A DNA stretch of 64,000 bases from Rickettsia endosymbiont of Gonocerus acuteangulatus (GCF_964026435.1 NZ_OZ032147.1:744001-808000), one strand, 5' to 3'. Shown: positions 21,799-33,826, counted from the first letter of the stretch. Numbers and translations are program-made. Notes: generated by a model not told the origin, from the letters alone.

Positions 21799-22383
21799 AT
21801 GACTAAAGATAAAAAATCAGTGCGATTTGATGAAAATTCACAAATTAAAGAGTTTGATCCAAAGCTCGATAAAAATAGCGATATCTATTCTATAAAAAGA
21901 AAAATAATTAGTATAGTTGACGATGAGGTAGAAAATGAAACTAAATTACTTACTGAAACTCAATTCCTTGTTAAAAAAACTCTGCATGGTAAAGATTTCA
22001 AATATGAGATAACTGGTTTTATTAATAAAGCTGGGGAATATATAACTGAACCTGAGGAGATAAAACAAAATTTAAAATTATACGCTTTTGCAGAATTTGC
22101 CGATTTACAAAAAAATATTTTAGGTAAGTTTGATAAGGAGGGTAATTTAAAAATATCTAAAAATTTTGAAGCTGATGAAGAGATAGTATTAAGAAAAAAT
22201 GGTAAGTTATTATTTGCTAAAACAGAGAAAGGCTTAGTAAATATGCAAGGGGAATTGAAGAAAGTGAATAAAATTTTACAAAAAGGTAGATTCATTTTTG
22301 AAGATTCCGGTAGAGATGTAAAAGTTCCAGAAAGTGCAATAAACCCTAATGGAAAGCCGAAAAAGTCAATTCTTCAAAAGTGA
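21799..22383 (+). CDS. Hypothetical rickettsial protein
   Basis: The 194-residue product is charged and lysine-rich (about one fifth Lys), with no signal peptide and no membrane segment. The ATG follows AGAGGCG. A repeated pattern of short beta-like segments is visible (GKDFKYEITGFINKAGEYI, GKFDKEGNLKISKNFE, FEDSGRDVKVPESAINPNGK). I do not recognise a family. It lies immediately upstream of the 23S promoter on the same strand, a place where many Rickettsia have fmt. Confidence 0.6.
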   Translation: MTKDKKSVRFDENSQIKEFDPKLDKNSDIYSIKRKIISIVDDEVENETKLLTETQFLVKKTLHGKDFKYEITGFINKAGEYITEPEEIKQNLKLYAFAEFADLQKNILGKFDKEGNLKISKNFEADEEIVLRKNGKLLFAKTEKGLVNMQGELKKVNKILQKGRFIFEDSGRDVKVPESAINPNGKPKKSILQK

Positions 22384-22442
22384 TAAAATGTTATTTCGCG
22401 TTTGCATAAAAAAAGAAATTTAAAAATTATTTAAAATAGTGT

Positions 22443-22471
22443 TTGACAACATTAGAAATTATGGATATAAA
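22443..22471 (+). promoter_or_regulatory. Sigma-70 promoter for the 23S-5S unit
   Basis: A consensus TTGACA at 22443-22448 is followed after exactly 17 bases by TATAAA at 22466-22471. Transcription would begin near 22478, about 155 bases before the mature 23S start. A dedicated promoter is expected because Rickettsia 23S is unlinked from 16S. Confidence 0.75.
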
Positions 22472-22633
22472 ATCAATCACACAAGGTTTGAAACACAAAA
22501 CTTTTGTAGCTGTTTAAAAAGTTGATAAAGCTAAAAACTAAATACACCGCGATAATAAAAATTTATATCGTGAGTTAGATACTGAAGAAATTGTAAAATT
22601 AATTCTGTATGCATCGTGTAATCTCAAGTAATA

Positions 22634-25396
<2,763 letters not shown>

Positions 25397-25493
25397 TGCT
25401 GTAAGATTACACATGTATATAGTGTTTATTCTATAATATGTCAGTATCAACTCACAAAGTTATCAGGTTAAAATAGCTTTATCAATTAATAAA

Positions 25494-25629
25494 AGTGTTG
25501 TTGCATGACTTAATCTGTCATTCCCGTATAGGCAGGAATCCAGTAAAATATAATGTCATCTCATGGCTTGTCCACAGGATCTCAGAATACAAACTGTGGT
25601 ACAAGATAATTAAGGCATGCAACAACACT
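25494..25629. repeat. Palindromic element in the 23S-5S spacer
   Basis: The 136-bp element has 20-base inverted arms (AGTGTTGTTGCATG-A-CTTAA at 25494-25513 and its complement at 25610-25629, one mismatch) and an inner inverted pair CTTGTCCACAG/CTGTGGTACAAG. It lies inside the rRNA transcript and would fold into a long hairpin in the precursor. Confidence 0.85.
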
Positions 25630-25674
25630 AACAGCAACCAATACAAATCTACTATTAAAAAGTTTGTATTGCTA

Positions 25675-25792
25675 GCTTGGTGGTTATAGCATGAGTGAAA
25701 CACACGATCCCATCCCGAACTCGAACGTGAAACCTCATAGTGCTAATGGTACTATGTCATAAGGCATGGGAGAGTAGGTCGCTGCCAAGCTT
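25675..25792 (+). rRNA. rrf: 5S ribosomal RNA
   Basis: The sequence contains CCCGATCCCATCCCGAACTCG-type loop A/B features (CACGATCCCATCCCGAACTCG region at 25708-25728), the GGGAGAGTAGGTCGCTGCCAAG end, and complementary termini (GCTTGGTGGT with GCCAAGC). It follows 23S by about 280 bases on the same strand. Confidence 0.95.
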
Positions 25793-25841
25793 GCAATGCA
25801 AATTTTTTAATCTATATAAAACTCTTTTTTGCCCAATATTC

Positions 25842-26375
25842 TTAATTACTTAATTTCTGATATCCGTTATTTATAACGTTTGGTTTTGTATTACCAGTAT
25901 ATTTTAGTGATATATAATAATTACTAATCTGTTCTAGTTTTATGCATTCATCAATATCATATATATTATCTGTATGTAACATTTGGTGATTAGCAAAAAG
26001 CTTATTTCTTGCTATTTTTATTGCCTCTGCTCTAGATTTTGCTACTGTTAAAGTCATAAAATGACTTTCGCAAAAATTATCTTGTAGGTAATAACCTAAA
26101 TTGAAAAAAAATAAACTATTAGGCGTTGGTTTTATTTTGCCTTGATTAACTTCTATCTCAAATCCATCAATATTTTCTATCATAAACCAAGAATCTATAT
26201 GGAAAGATTTAGGATTGCCAATCCATTTTTCTTTAATTTTATTTGCTATTTCAATGTCAGTTTGTCCTATAACAAATATTACATCGTGAATTTCTATATT
26301 GCATTTATCGATTTTTCCACCTAAATAAAAAATGAATAATTTAGGTTTATTATTATTTTGGTTTTCAAAAAATTT
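25842..26375 (-). CDS. DUF1543 domain protein, N-terminus fused to IS30 end
   Basis: The body of the protein (KLFIFYLGGKIDKCNIEIHD, VIFVIGQTDIEIANKIKEKW, FHIDSWFMIENIDGFEIEV) matches DUF1543, a small family of unknown function with a conserved LGG and HIDSW. A second half with SRAEAIKIARNKLF follows. The open frame extends upstream to 26402, but its first residues (MFYLVLAF) come from the terminal repeat of the adjacent IS30, so the native start has been lost or replaced. It may still be expressed from the IS30 end or may be decaying. Confidence 0.72.
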   Translation of the reverse strand, partial: KFFENQNNNKPKLFIFYLGGKIDKCNIEIHDVIFVIGQTDIEIANKIKEKWIGNPKSFHIDSWFMIENIDGFEIEVNQGKIKPTPNSLFFFNLGYYLQDNFCESHFMTLTVAKSRAEAIKIARNKLFANHQMLHTDNIYDIDECIKLEQISNYYISLKYTGNTKPNVINNGYQKLSN

Positions 26376-26405
26376 TAAAAATGCAAGGACTAAGTAGAAC
26401 AAAAC

Positions 26406-27160
26406 CTATAAATTTTCTGCCCAAATTTCATTGGGGGTTTTATAACCAAAAATCTTTCTTGGCATGTTATTTAAAATCTCAGCAACATTGTCAAGACCTC
26501 TTTGTGTAACGGTAGTAATATCTGTATTTTTAGGTAAAATTCTATGAATCATAGAATTCATTTTTTCCACTAATGCTTTTTGTCTAGGGCGGTATGGATC
26601 ACAAAAGAAAGTTTGAAACCCAGATAGTCTATAGGCAACATGCCCCACAAACTCTTTGCCATTATCCATAGTAATAGTCTTTCTCACACTATTTGGAAGA
26701 GTTTTTATCTTTCTTAAAAAACCATTGGTAACTGTTGTAGCTCTCTTGGAGTTATTCAGCACTAAAATAATCTTTTGACTCTTTTTATCCACCAGTGCAC
26801 CAATATTCATACTTTGATTACCTTTATGAAATGTAAGATCTGCCTCAAAATTCCCTACTTCTACCTTTTTCGTAGCTATTGCATCACGCTGATGTATTGA
26901 GATCCTTTGTGGTATAATGATCCTTTGACGCCTCTTCCCTCTTTCTTGCCTTTTATATCTTTTAGAAGGTAAATAGCTATATAACTTTAATTTAGCTGCT
27001 ACTGCAGAAGTGTAAACAAATCTATATATACTTTCTGTACTGATACACAAAGCTGTATTTTTGTCTAGTTTTAACTTTCCGGCTATAGCATCCGGCGACC
27101 ATTTCTTGCGAATCATAGCATTTTTAATATAATCTAACAACATAGGGTTCTTTTCTATTT
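26406..27160 (-). pseudogene. IS30 transposase, C-terminal part
   Basis: Residues from EKNPMLLDYIKNAMIRKKWS onwards are encoded here, including the DDE residues in GNFEADLTFHKG, TITMDNGKEFVGH and RQKALVEKMNSM. The N-terminal HTH portion is at 29503-29728, beyond the IS21 insertion. Confidence 0.92.
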
Positions 27161-27226
27161 TGTCATTGTCAATTAAAAAGGGACCAGTAAATTGCACGAA
27201 AAAGGAACCACTATATTTAAAAATTT

Positions 27227-27970
27227 TTATGCCATATTACCTCCAGATTTATAGTTATTAATACGATAACTTTTACCTTTTATGTTTAGTATATGAGCAT
27301 GATGTACCACTCGATCAATAATTGCATGAGTTAATACTTCATCAGCAAATATTTCATTCCATTTTTCAAAATCCTTGTTTGTGGTAATAATGGTAGATTT
27401 ATTTTCATATCGTTTAGCAATAATATTAAAAAAGTCTTCTACTGAATGTTTTGGCAATTGCTTAAACCCGAACTCATCAAGAATTAATAAATCAAACGAT
27501 AGGAGTAATTTAACCTTTTTGTGATAACTATTATCTGCTCTTGCAATATGTAAATTATAAAGCATATCCGATACCGTAGTAAAATATACAGAGTATTCTC
27601 GTGTTAAAGCTTTTAATGCTAGCCCAATGGCAAGATGAGTTTTCCCAGTTCCTGAATCACCTATGAATATTACATTTCCCTTAGTATTAATATAATCACA
27701 AGTTGATAAATCACTTATTACTTTGGCATCAACACTTGGTTGGAAATTAAAATCAAAGTCTTCTAAATTTTTAGTTACCGGCAATTTAGCAGCACTTTTA
27801 CGGCGACGGTAATTATTATCCTTACGGTTAGATTTTTCATCTTCACATAATAGTGATAGAAATTCTTTAAATTCTAGTTTATTATTTTGAGCATAAATAA
27901 TCCTTTCATTTAAACTATTGACTATACCTGATAATCTAAAGCTTCGTAGGTCATTAAATAAGTTCTGCAT
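27227..27970 (-). CDS. istB: IS21-A helper ATPase IstB (copy 3)
   Basis: The protein is identical in layout to the other IstB-A copies, with Walker A GDSGTGKTHLA intact. Two substitutions distinguish it: NKLEFKEF instead of NKLGFKEF near residue 32, and Walker B LLILDEFGF instead of LLILDELGF. The catalytic DE pair is retained, so activity is likely kept. Confidence 0.93.
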   Translation of the reverse strand: MQNLFNDLRSFRLSGIVNSLNERIIYAQNNKLEFKEFLSLLCEDEKSNRKDNNYRRRKSAAKLPVTKNLEDFDFNFQPSVDAKVISDLSTCDYINTKGNVIFIGDSGTGKTHLAIGLALKALTREYSVYFTTVSDMLYNLHIARADNSYHKKVKLLLSFDLLILDEFGFKQLPKHSVEDFFNIIAKRYENKSTIITTNKDFEKWNEIFADEVLTHAIIDRVVHHAHILNIKGKSYRINNYKSGGNMA

Positions 27971-29375
27971 TATTACCTCCAAACTCTGGTAATGGTAAGT
28001 TTACTGCATTACTATTTAAAATATTCTTAATTTTAGAGTAAGAACTTATACCATAATGTAGTGCTCTATGACAGGCTTTATCTATTAAGTCATCATTGTA
28101 AACCTTACGTAAAGAAATGATACCTCGTGCACAACGTTGCCAATCATTCACTCTTGTTTGTTGTAATGATTCTAATAATAAACTGCAATTATTCCCTATC
28201 TGCTGCATTTGTTGTTGATAATGTTCACTATATTCTATAAAACCTGGGCATAGACGTTTGTATTTAGCATAATGAGACGGATTAGTGGTAAATATCCCCT
28301 TGCCCTCTGTTCTAATGTGTCTTGCTATTAAATCATTTTGTATAGAAAATATTTGAACAAGTTTTGGGGACAATTGTACCATTACCTCACTGTATATATA
28401 TTTTGCTGGTACAGAGTAATAATTATTATCTATGGTAATATGACAATCTTTTGCTACTTTTCGATTATGCCAAGATGACAAATCAAAAGTTTCTAATGGT
28501 AAAGGAATCAAACTACTTCTTTCCTCTTGCTCAAACAGTTCTCTAGGTATTCTCTTAGTAGTACCATGTATTCGGCTATTGGCCTTATTTAACCAATTTG
28601 CAAGACCATTTGTTAATTCTTCATATCTATCAAATTTACGACCAGCAAAAAAATTATTTTTAACGTATTTTATTCCCGACTCAACTTTGCCTTTTTCTTG
28701 CGGTTGATACACTCGACAAGGAGAAAGTAAAATTCCATAATGATCGGCTAAGCACTTATATTCCTTCTGATATACTGGCTCATAAAAATTGGCATCTACT
28801 ACTCCAGCTTTAAGATTATCAAGTTTTATTACTTTTGGACTACCAGCAAAATAATTAAATGCATTGATATGACATTGAATCCATGTTTGACAACTTTGAT
28901 CAAACACTACTTCATAATAATCAAGGCGACTATAGCTTAAACGCATATTAAATACATATGCTTTAACTCTACGCCCTTTAGAATTATACTGTAAGCCTAT
29001 GTCACCAAAATCTACTTGTGCTTCCTCTCCTGCTAAAGTATGAAAACGAATGCAACTGTTATCCTTAATTTTATATTTTTTGATATAACGGGTCAAAGAA
29101 GTATAACTGCTTGTATAACCTTGATTTTTTAACTCCTCAAAAATTCTTATGTAACTCAGATTTTTTTCTAATAACTCAATTATTTTTTCGTGCCAAAAAT
29201 CCAAAACTGAAGATCGTTCATAGATTGCTGGGGATTCTGTACCAGCCTCTACATAGCGGTTTATTATTTTTCGTACTGTTTTGCGGTCTGTTCTTGTTAG
29301 TTTGGCAATATTCCTTTGACTATTGCCTTGTTTATAAAGGGTGATAATTGTTGTATACATATTTATTCTTATCAT
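27954..29375 (-). CDS. istA: IS21-A transposase IstA (copy 3)
   Basis: This is a full 473-residue IstA with all DDE residues (QVDFGD, KLDNLKAG, KGKVESG). It differs from copy 2 by one visible change, LIARHIRTEG for LIARHVRTEG. The intact genes and ends indicate a potentially active element. Confidence 0.95.
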   Translation of the reverse strand: MIRINMYTTIITLYKQGNSQRNIAKLTRTDRKTVRKIINRYVEAGTESPAIYERSSVLDFWHEKIIELLEKNLSYIRIFEELKNQGYTSSYTSLTRYIKKYKIKDNSCIRFHTLAGEEAQVDFGDIGLQYNSKGRRVKAYVFNMRLSYSRLDYYEVVFDQSCQTWIQCHINAFNYFAGSPKVIKLDNLKAGVVDANFYEPVYQKEYKCLADHYGILLSPCRVYQPQEKGKVESGIKYVKNNFFAGRKFDRYEELTNGLANWLNKANSRIHGTTKRIPRELFEQEERSSLIPLPLETFDLSSWHNRKVAKDCHITIDNNYYSVPAKYIYSEVMVQLSPKLVQIFSIQNDLIARHIRTEGKGIFTTNPSHYAKYKRLCPGFIEYSEHYQQQMQQIGNNCSLLLESLQQTRVNDWQRCARGIISLRKVYNDDLIDKACHRALHYGISSYSKIKNILNSNAVNLPLPEFGGNNAELI

Positions 29376-29502
29376 TGTATCACTAGATATTTACTTGCTT
29401 AATTATCTAGTGAATATTGCACATTAACCTTATTAGGTCACACCAACTTCTCTGGTCCCTTTTTCGTGCAATTTACTGGTCCCTTTTATTTTAGCAATGA
29501 CA

Positions 29503-29728
29503 CTATTTTTAATAACTCTTGCTGATACATCCTGTTTTCATATTTTTCCTGAGCAATACAAGGCATATACTTATCTTTTACCTTATTTCTTTTTAGCTCC
29601 ATACTAATAGTGCTTTTAGACCTCGTAAGATGTTGTGCTATCTTATTAATACTGACTCCTAGGTCATACATTCTTTTTATCTCATATCTCTCTTCTCGAG
29701 ATAAGTGTCTATATTTTCTGTTCATCAT
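29503..29728 (-). pseudogene. IS30 transposase, N-terminal part
   Basis: This encodes MMNRKYRHLSREERYEIKRM and the HTH SINKIAQHLTRSKSTISMEL before the IS21 insertion point. The ribosome site and leader upstream are separated from the IS30 end by the MITE. Confidence 0.92.
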
Positions 29729-29742
29729 TACCTATTTAAAAT

Positions 29743-29867
29743 CAAAACTTACGCTATGTTTGATATAATGCCCATGAATTAAGGGATATTATGAAGTGCT
29801 TCACTATAAAACATTGCTGTGTAATAAAAGTTTTTAGCATATTTGCTATAACATAGCGTAAGTTTTG
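29743..29867 (-). mobile_element. MITE type A (125 bp), in IS30 leader
   Basis: The ends CAAAACTTACGCTATG and complement match the IS701-like transposon, but the interior has no coding capacity. It is inserted between the IS30 end and its transposase start. No clear target duplication is visible here. Confidence 0.85.
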
Positions 29868-29915
29868 TCTTATTATTTTAAATAGGTTCTGTTCTACTTA
29901 CTTATAGTATTTTCA

Positions 29916-30727
29916 CCATGTATTCGGCTATTGGCCTTATTTAACCAATTTGCAAGACCATTTGTTAATTCTTCATATCTATCAAATTTACGACCAGCAA
30001 AAAAATTATTTTTAACGTATTTTATTCCCGACTCAACTTTGCCTTTTTCTTGCGGTTGATACACTCGACAAGGAGAAAGTAAAATTCCATAATGATCGGC
30101 TAAGCACTTATATTCCTTCTGATATACTGGCTCATAAAAATTGGCATCTACTACTCCAGCTTTAAGATTATCAAGTTTTATTACTTTTGGACTACCAGCA
30201 AAATAATTAAATGCATTGATATGACATTGAATCCATGTTTGACAACTTTGATCAAACACTACTTCATAATAATCAAGGCGACTATAGCTTAAACGCATAT
30301 TAAATACATATGCTTTAACTCTACGCCCTTTAGAATTATACTGTAAGCCTATGTCACCAAAATCTACTTGTGCTTCCTCTCCTGCTAAAGTATGAAAACG
30401 AATGCAACTGTTATCCTTAATTTTATATTTTTTGATATAACGGGTCAAAGAAGTATAACTGCTTGTATAACCTTGATTTTTTAACTCCTCAAAAATTCTT
30501 ATGTAACTCAGATTTTTTTCTAATAACTCAATTATTTTTTCGTGCCAAAAATCCAAAACTGAAGATCGTTCATAGATTGCTGGGGATTCTGTACCAGCCT
30601 CTACATAGCGGTTTATTATTTTTCGTACTGTTTTGCGGTCTGTTCTTGTTAGTTTGGCAATATTCCTTTGACTATTGCCTTGTTTATAAAGGGTGATAAT
30701 TGTTGTATACATATTTATTCTTATCAT
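29916..30727 (-). pseudogene. istA: IS21-A transposase IstA, C-terminally truncated
   Basis: The first 271 residues of IstA, through WLNKANSRIHG, are encoded. The frame then enters the IS30 terminal repeat and stops a few codons later (ENTISK, stop at 29894). The HTH and all catalytic acidic residues are present, but the C-terminal region and istB are missing. Confidence 0.92.
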
Positions 30728-30854
30728 TGTATCACTAGATATTTACTTGCTTAATTATCTAGTGAATATTGCACATTAACCTTATTAGGTCACACCAACT
30801 TCTCTGGTCCCTTTTTCGTGCAATTTACTGGTCCCTTTTATTTTAGCAATGACA
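29916..30854 (-). mobile_element. IS21-A copy 4, istA-side fragment
   Basis: This is the istA-proximal 0.94 kb of IS21-A with an intact terminal end at 30854 (CAATGACA), cut at 29916 by IS30. Confidence 0.92.
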
Positions 30855-31171
30855 TATTTGAAGGTAATTGTAATACAGAGGTCTTTAAAACTTATATTAG
30901 GGATGTATTAATTACAGAATTACAACCTGGGCAAACCGTTATTATGGATAACATTAATTTTCATAAAAATTCTAAAGTTAAAGAGTTCATTGAATCCGTT
31001 GGTTGTACCATATTGTATTTACCAACTTACTCTCCTGATTTAAATCCTATAGAGCATTACTGGTTTAAGATAAAAAATGAAATTAGGAAAGTTGTAGGAG
31101 ATTTTGAAACATTTTATGATGCTGTTTTTAATACTATTAAATTGTCAGTATCTTAATGATTTATGCTATAA
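30855..31171 (+). mobile_element. IS630-A copy 4, C-terminal fragment
   Basis: The fragment encodes IFEGNCNTEVFKTYIRDVLI to IKLSVS (stop at 31156) and keeps the right terminal repeat. An open frame extends upstream to 30818 only through the IS21 end. The fragment lacks the first catalytic Asp region. Confidence 0.9.
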
Positions 31172-31465
31172 TCCGTGATTTATGTTGATAGACCTTTTCA
31201 CCATAACATCTTTGACCGATAATGCTCCACCCGTGTTCTCTACAGCTATTATCTTCTATCCCAGACTCATCGATAAATACTAAATCTTGTTTATCTATAG
31301 TTTTTAGTTTCAATATAAACTCATTCCTTAGACCAATATCCCTTTTGGGATGAAGAAAAGTTTTTTTTATAACTATAACCTAATTTATTAAGCAATCTTG
31401 ATATCGTACTTGCAGATACTTTTTGACTCCAGTTATTAGCTAGCTCCATGGTGGTTTTATCAAAA

Positions 31466-31990
31466 ATAAAAGTAATCCCCGCCGCAAGCAGCGGGGTATT
31501 TTAGAAGAAAGCTAGCTGATGATCCTCATGCAGTTTCTGATATTCCTTGCCTTGGTTTTTTACGTATTTTCCTATCATATTCTCATTTCCATGCTTACCT
31601 ACCGTACTCGTAAAATATCCATCAGTCCAAAATTCTCCACCCCATAATTGTTTCTTTACCTGTGGACACTGTCTAAATATTTGACGAGCTGTAACACTTT
31701 TAATTGTTGTTACTATTTTTGTTACGCTATAGGTTGGTACAGATTGTACCAAAAAATGGACATGATCTTCATCAACCCCTATTTCTAAAAATTTTATTTG
31801 ATATCTCTTTTCTATCTCTAAACATATTTCTCGTAATACTTGATCAACTGATACGTCAAACACTGCTCGGCGATATTTTGCTGGAAATACCATGTGATAC
31901 AGCAGTACCGTAACATTATGACTTTTATGTATATATTTGCTCATTCCGCCATATTACGCCGCAAGCGGCGGGGAATATACCCAAAAGAGA
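31466..31990 (-). mobile_element. IS200 copy 2 (525 bp)
   Basis: Same ends and hairpins as copy 1. The interrupted IS630-B sequence joins cleanly across it (GAATTAAA/TTTTGAT), so no target duplication was made, as expected for single-strand transposition. Confidence 0.93.
31501..31944 (-). CDS. tnpA: IS200 family Y1 transposase TnpA (copy 2)
   Basis: The 147-residue protein is identical to copy 1, with HVH and the catalytic Tyr in GKYVKNQG. It is inserted in the IS630-B transposase gene in the same orientation as that gene. Confidence 0.95.
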   Translation of the reverse strand: MSKYIHKSHNVTVLLYHMVFPAKYRRAVFDVSVDQVLREICLEIEKRYQIKFLEIGVDEDHVHFLVQSVPTYSVTKIVTTIKSVTARQIFRQCPQVKKQLWGGEFWTDGYFTSTVGKHGNENMIGKYVKNQGKEYQKLHEDHQLAFF

Positions 31991-32282
31991 TTTAATTCTA
32001 TAAATTTTTTAAATCCCTCTATGTCTCTTATTATTCTACGATGTCCTGTATGATAACCACTTTTTGCTTTGACATCCCCAGTTTGTTTCTTTAATTTTTT
32101 CCACTCTATTATAGTCTTCCTACTAATAGAGTATATCTCTGAAGTCTCTTTTATTGTTTTACCATCTGTTAAACTTTTTATTACTCGTATTCTTAAATCG
32201 TATGAATATGCCTTTGCCATAAGTTTTTCATTTAGTATAATCCAACTCATACTATAAGTCACTACCTTATCGCATTAAGCTA

Positions 32283-32513
32283 TACTATTGATTTATTCAC
32301 GGGGTCCAGTTAAAAATATCAATAATATTGATATTTTTAGTTATTTTTACTGGATCTAGTTAGCAAGCCACGGGATGACACCGAGGACGCTTTTTGATTC
32401 ACATAATAAAGCCTACGCGGGAATGACATTGGAGCTATGCAGCAACCTAATTATAACCGACTAGATGACACCGATGGTGCTTTTCGATCCACACAGTCAA
32501 TGCCATAACGCCA
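32283..32513. repeat. Palindromic-repeat spacer
   Basis: The spacer contains pieces shared with other spacers: GGGGTCCAGTTAAAAATATC with an AT palindrome (ATATCAATAATATTGATAT), AGCAAGCCACGGGATGAC, and CCTACGCGGGAATGACA. No coding potential is seen. Confidence 0.65.
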
Positions 32514-32828
32514 CTATTTTTGCTTATAGACAGTCACTCGCATCTGGTGTATTGCCTTAAAGCCTAAATAAACTTCAATGCGTTCTAGTATAATTTCTTG
32601 GTAAAAAGATATTTCTAAAGCTGTTGCATGATCTTCTGCTTGTATAAACAGCGTATTAATCTTTTGCTTTTTATTAGTATCAGCAATTATTTTTAAAGGT
32701 AATACCTTATCGCTAAATTTAAATCCGACTATTTTACTCCAATTAAACATAATTTCAGGGAGCAAAGGATGCTGCCTTGCAAATATATGCCTAACTATTT
32801 TATGAACATTATCTTTAATTAGCTTCAT
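32514..32828 (-). CDS. dciA: DUF721 / DciA-like protein
   Basis: This 104-residue protein belongs to the DUF721 family: RQHPLLPEIMFNWSKIVGFKF corresponds to the conserved W-xxIVG segment, and NTLFIQAEDHATALEISFYQ to the LxVxxxSxxxAxEL segment. DciA is the ancestral loader or operator of the DnaB helicase in bacteria without DnaC/DnaI. Its stop region overlaps the preceding wecA-like gene by 4 bases (start within the end of that gene), so the two are coupled. Confidence 0.75.
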   Translation of the reverse strand: MKLIKDNVHKIVRHIFARQHPLLPEIMFNWSKIVGFKFSDKVLPLKIIADTNKKQKINTLFIQAEDHATALEISFYQEIILERIEVYLGFKAIHQMRVTVYKQK

Positions 32829-33826
32829 CTTAATAGACTTTGGACAGTGACAGTAATTACTCCTAAAGCAAGCATTACAGATATTATAGGTGAGTATAAT
32901 GATAGTACTGATAACATCATCAAGAATACATTACAAATCGCTATAATCGATACTACCCGCTTATGAGATTTGCCTTTTTTGACAGCTTTTTGGAAAAAAT
33001 GCTTTAAGTGAGGTTGCCAAATTTTTTCTTTATTTACTAACCTAATAAATATAGTTAGTACCGCATCAGTTAAGTAATACAAGCTAGCGATAAAACAAGC
33101 TACAAATAAGTTAATATTTGTAGTAGCAAGCATTAACAAACAAAGACCAAGTAAAAAACCAAGGCTAATACTACCTACATCCCCTAAGAATATTTTTGCC
33201 GGATGCCAATTAAATATTAAAAATCCAACAGAACAACCAAGTATAACAATATTCATGTTAAATATAAAATATGGATTAGCAAGTACCTGAAATTGTAGTA
33301 GACATAATATAAGTATAGTACTTGATAGGTGAATAGACTCTATACAACTCATGCCGTCTATACCATCCATAAAATTATATATATTAACGAAGCCACTTAA
33401 AGCTATAATTAATGCAATAAAAATAAGATATATCGGTACATTAATATTAGCAGCAAAATCCAGAGAGATAAAAAGATAGATAGCAAAAGCAGAACAAATT
33501 AAATGAGTTATCAACCGAATTATTACCGGCACAGGTTTTAAATCATCTAAAAAAGAGACTGTCGCAATTACAAATAATGGCGGTAATATTTTTGCCGAGT
33601 TAGTAAGCAAACCGCTTGTTATATATTCAAAACCGCTTAAAGCAATCATTACAACAATTACAATAGCAAGACCACCGCCACGAGGAGTTACCTTATCATG
33701 AGAGCGACGACTACTAGGCACATCAACTAAACCGAATGCCGCAAGATATTTGGTTAATATACATGTTAATATAGTAGTTGCTATAAAAGAAAAAATAAAT
33801 AATACAATATAGCTATTTATATTCAT
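32825..33826 (-). CDS. wecA: Undecaprenyl-phosphate sugar-1-phosphate transferase, WecA/MraY-like
   Basis: The 333-residue protein has about ten hydrophobic segments and the family's acidic motifs: FLDDLKPVP (about 91-99), NIYNFMDGIDGM (about 148-159) and AKIFLGDVGSISLGF (about 212-226). It starts with the RRSHDKVTPRGGGLAIV segment typical of glycosyltransferase family 4. It would attach the first sugar phosphate to the lipid carrier for O-antigen or related glycan at the inner membrane. Substrate is not determined by sequence. It follows radC, with overlapping ends. Confidence 0.88.
   Translation of the reverse strand: MNINSYIVLFIFSFIATTILTCILTKYLAAFGLVDVPSSRRSHDKVTPRGGGLAIVIVVMIALSGFEYITSGLLTNSAKILPPLFVIATVSFLDDLKPVPVIIRLITHLICSAFAIYLFISLDFAANINVPIYLIFIALIIALSGFVNIYNFMDGIDGMSCIESIHLSSTILILCLLQFQVLANPYFIFNMNIVILGCSVGFLIFNWHPAKIFLGDVGSISLGFLLGLCLLMLATTNINLFVACFIASLYYLTDAVLTIFIRLVNKEKIWQPHLKHFFQKAVKKGKSHKRVVSIIAICNVFLMMLSVLSLYSPIISVMLALGVITVTVQSLLR

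Larger units (their letters stand above)
27161..29502 (-). mobile_element. IS21-A copy 3, complete (2342 bp)
   Basis: Both TGTCATTG ends and the internal GGGACCAGTAAATTGC repeats are present. The length is identical to copy 2. The 6-bp target duplication CTATTT is in IS30. Confidence 0.95.
26376..29915 (-). mobile_element. IS30 copy 1, split by IS21-A and a MITE
   Basis: The IS30 runs from the DUF1543 side (AAAATGCAAGGACTAAG) to 29915 (end of TAGTATTTTCA). IS21-A copy 3 interrupts it with a 6-bp duplication CTATTT, and a 125-bp MITE lies in the leader of the transposase at 29743. Its two outer flanks belong to different loci (DUF1543 gene and an IS21 istA), so recombination between IS30 copies has occurred. 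Confidence 0.88.
31172..32216 (-). pseudogene. IS630-B transposase, split and frameshifted
   Basis: The 5' part reads MAKAYSYDLRIRVIKSLTDG with an HTH (TSEIYSISRKTIIEWKK) up to FKKFIELN at the IS200. It resumes FDKTTMELANNWSQKVSAST to LNKLGYSYKK, where an A8 tract shifts the frame. With one A fewer it would continue TFLHPKRDIGLRNEF to LVFIDESGIEDNSCREHGWS. The protein is about 60% like IS630-A by eye. The last catalytic Asp and Glu are missing here. Confidence 0.88.
31172..32282 (-). mobile_element. IS630-B element (second IS630 type), truncated and split by IS200
   Basis: This is a distinct IS630 whose start end is AGCTTAATGCGATAAGG (reverse, 32264-32280) next to TA. The transposase is on the minus strand and is cut by IS200 at 31466-31990. 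The C-terminal end, seen elsewhere at 63015-63137, is missing. Confidence 0.85.

Noticed and set aside
30818-31156. 112-residue protein starting MQFTGPFYFSND
   Set aside because: The first residues are the IS21 terminal repeat; only the IS630 fragment from 30855 is meaningful.
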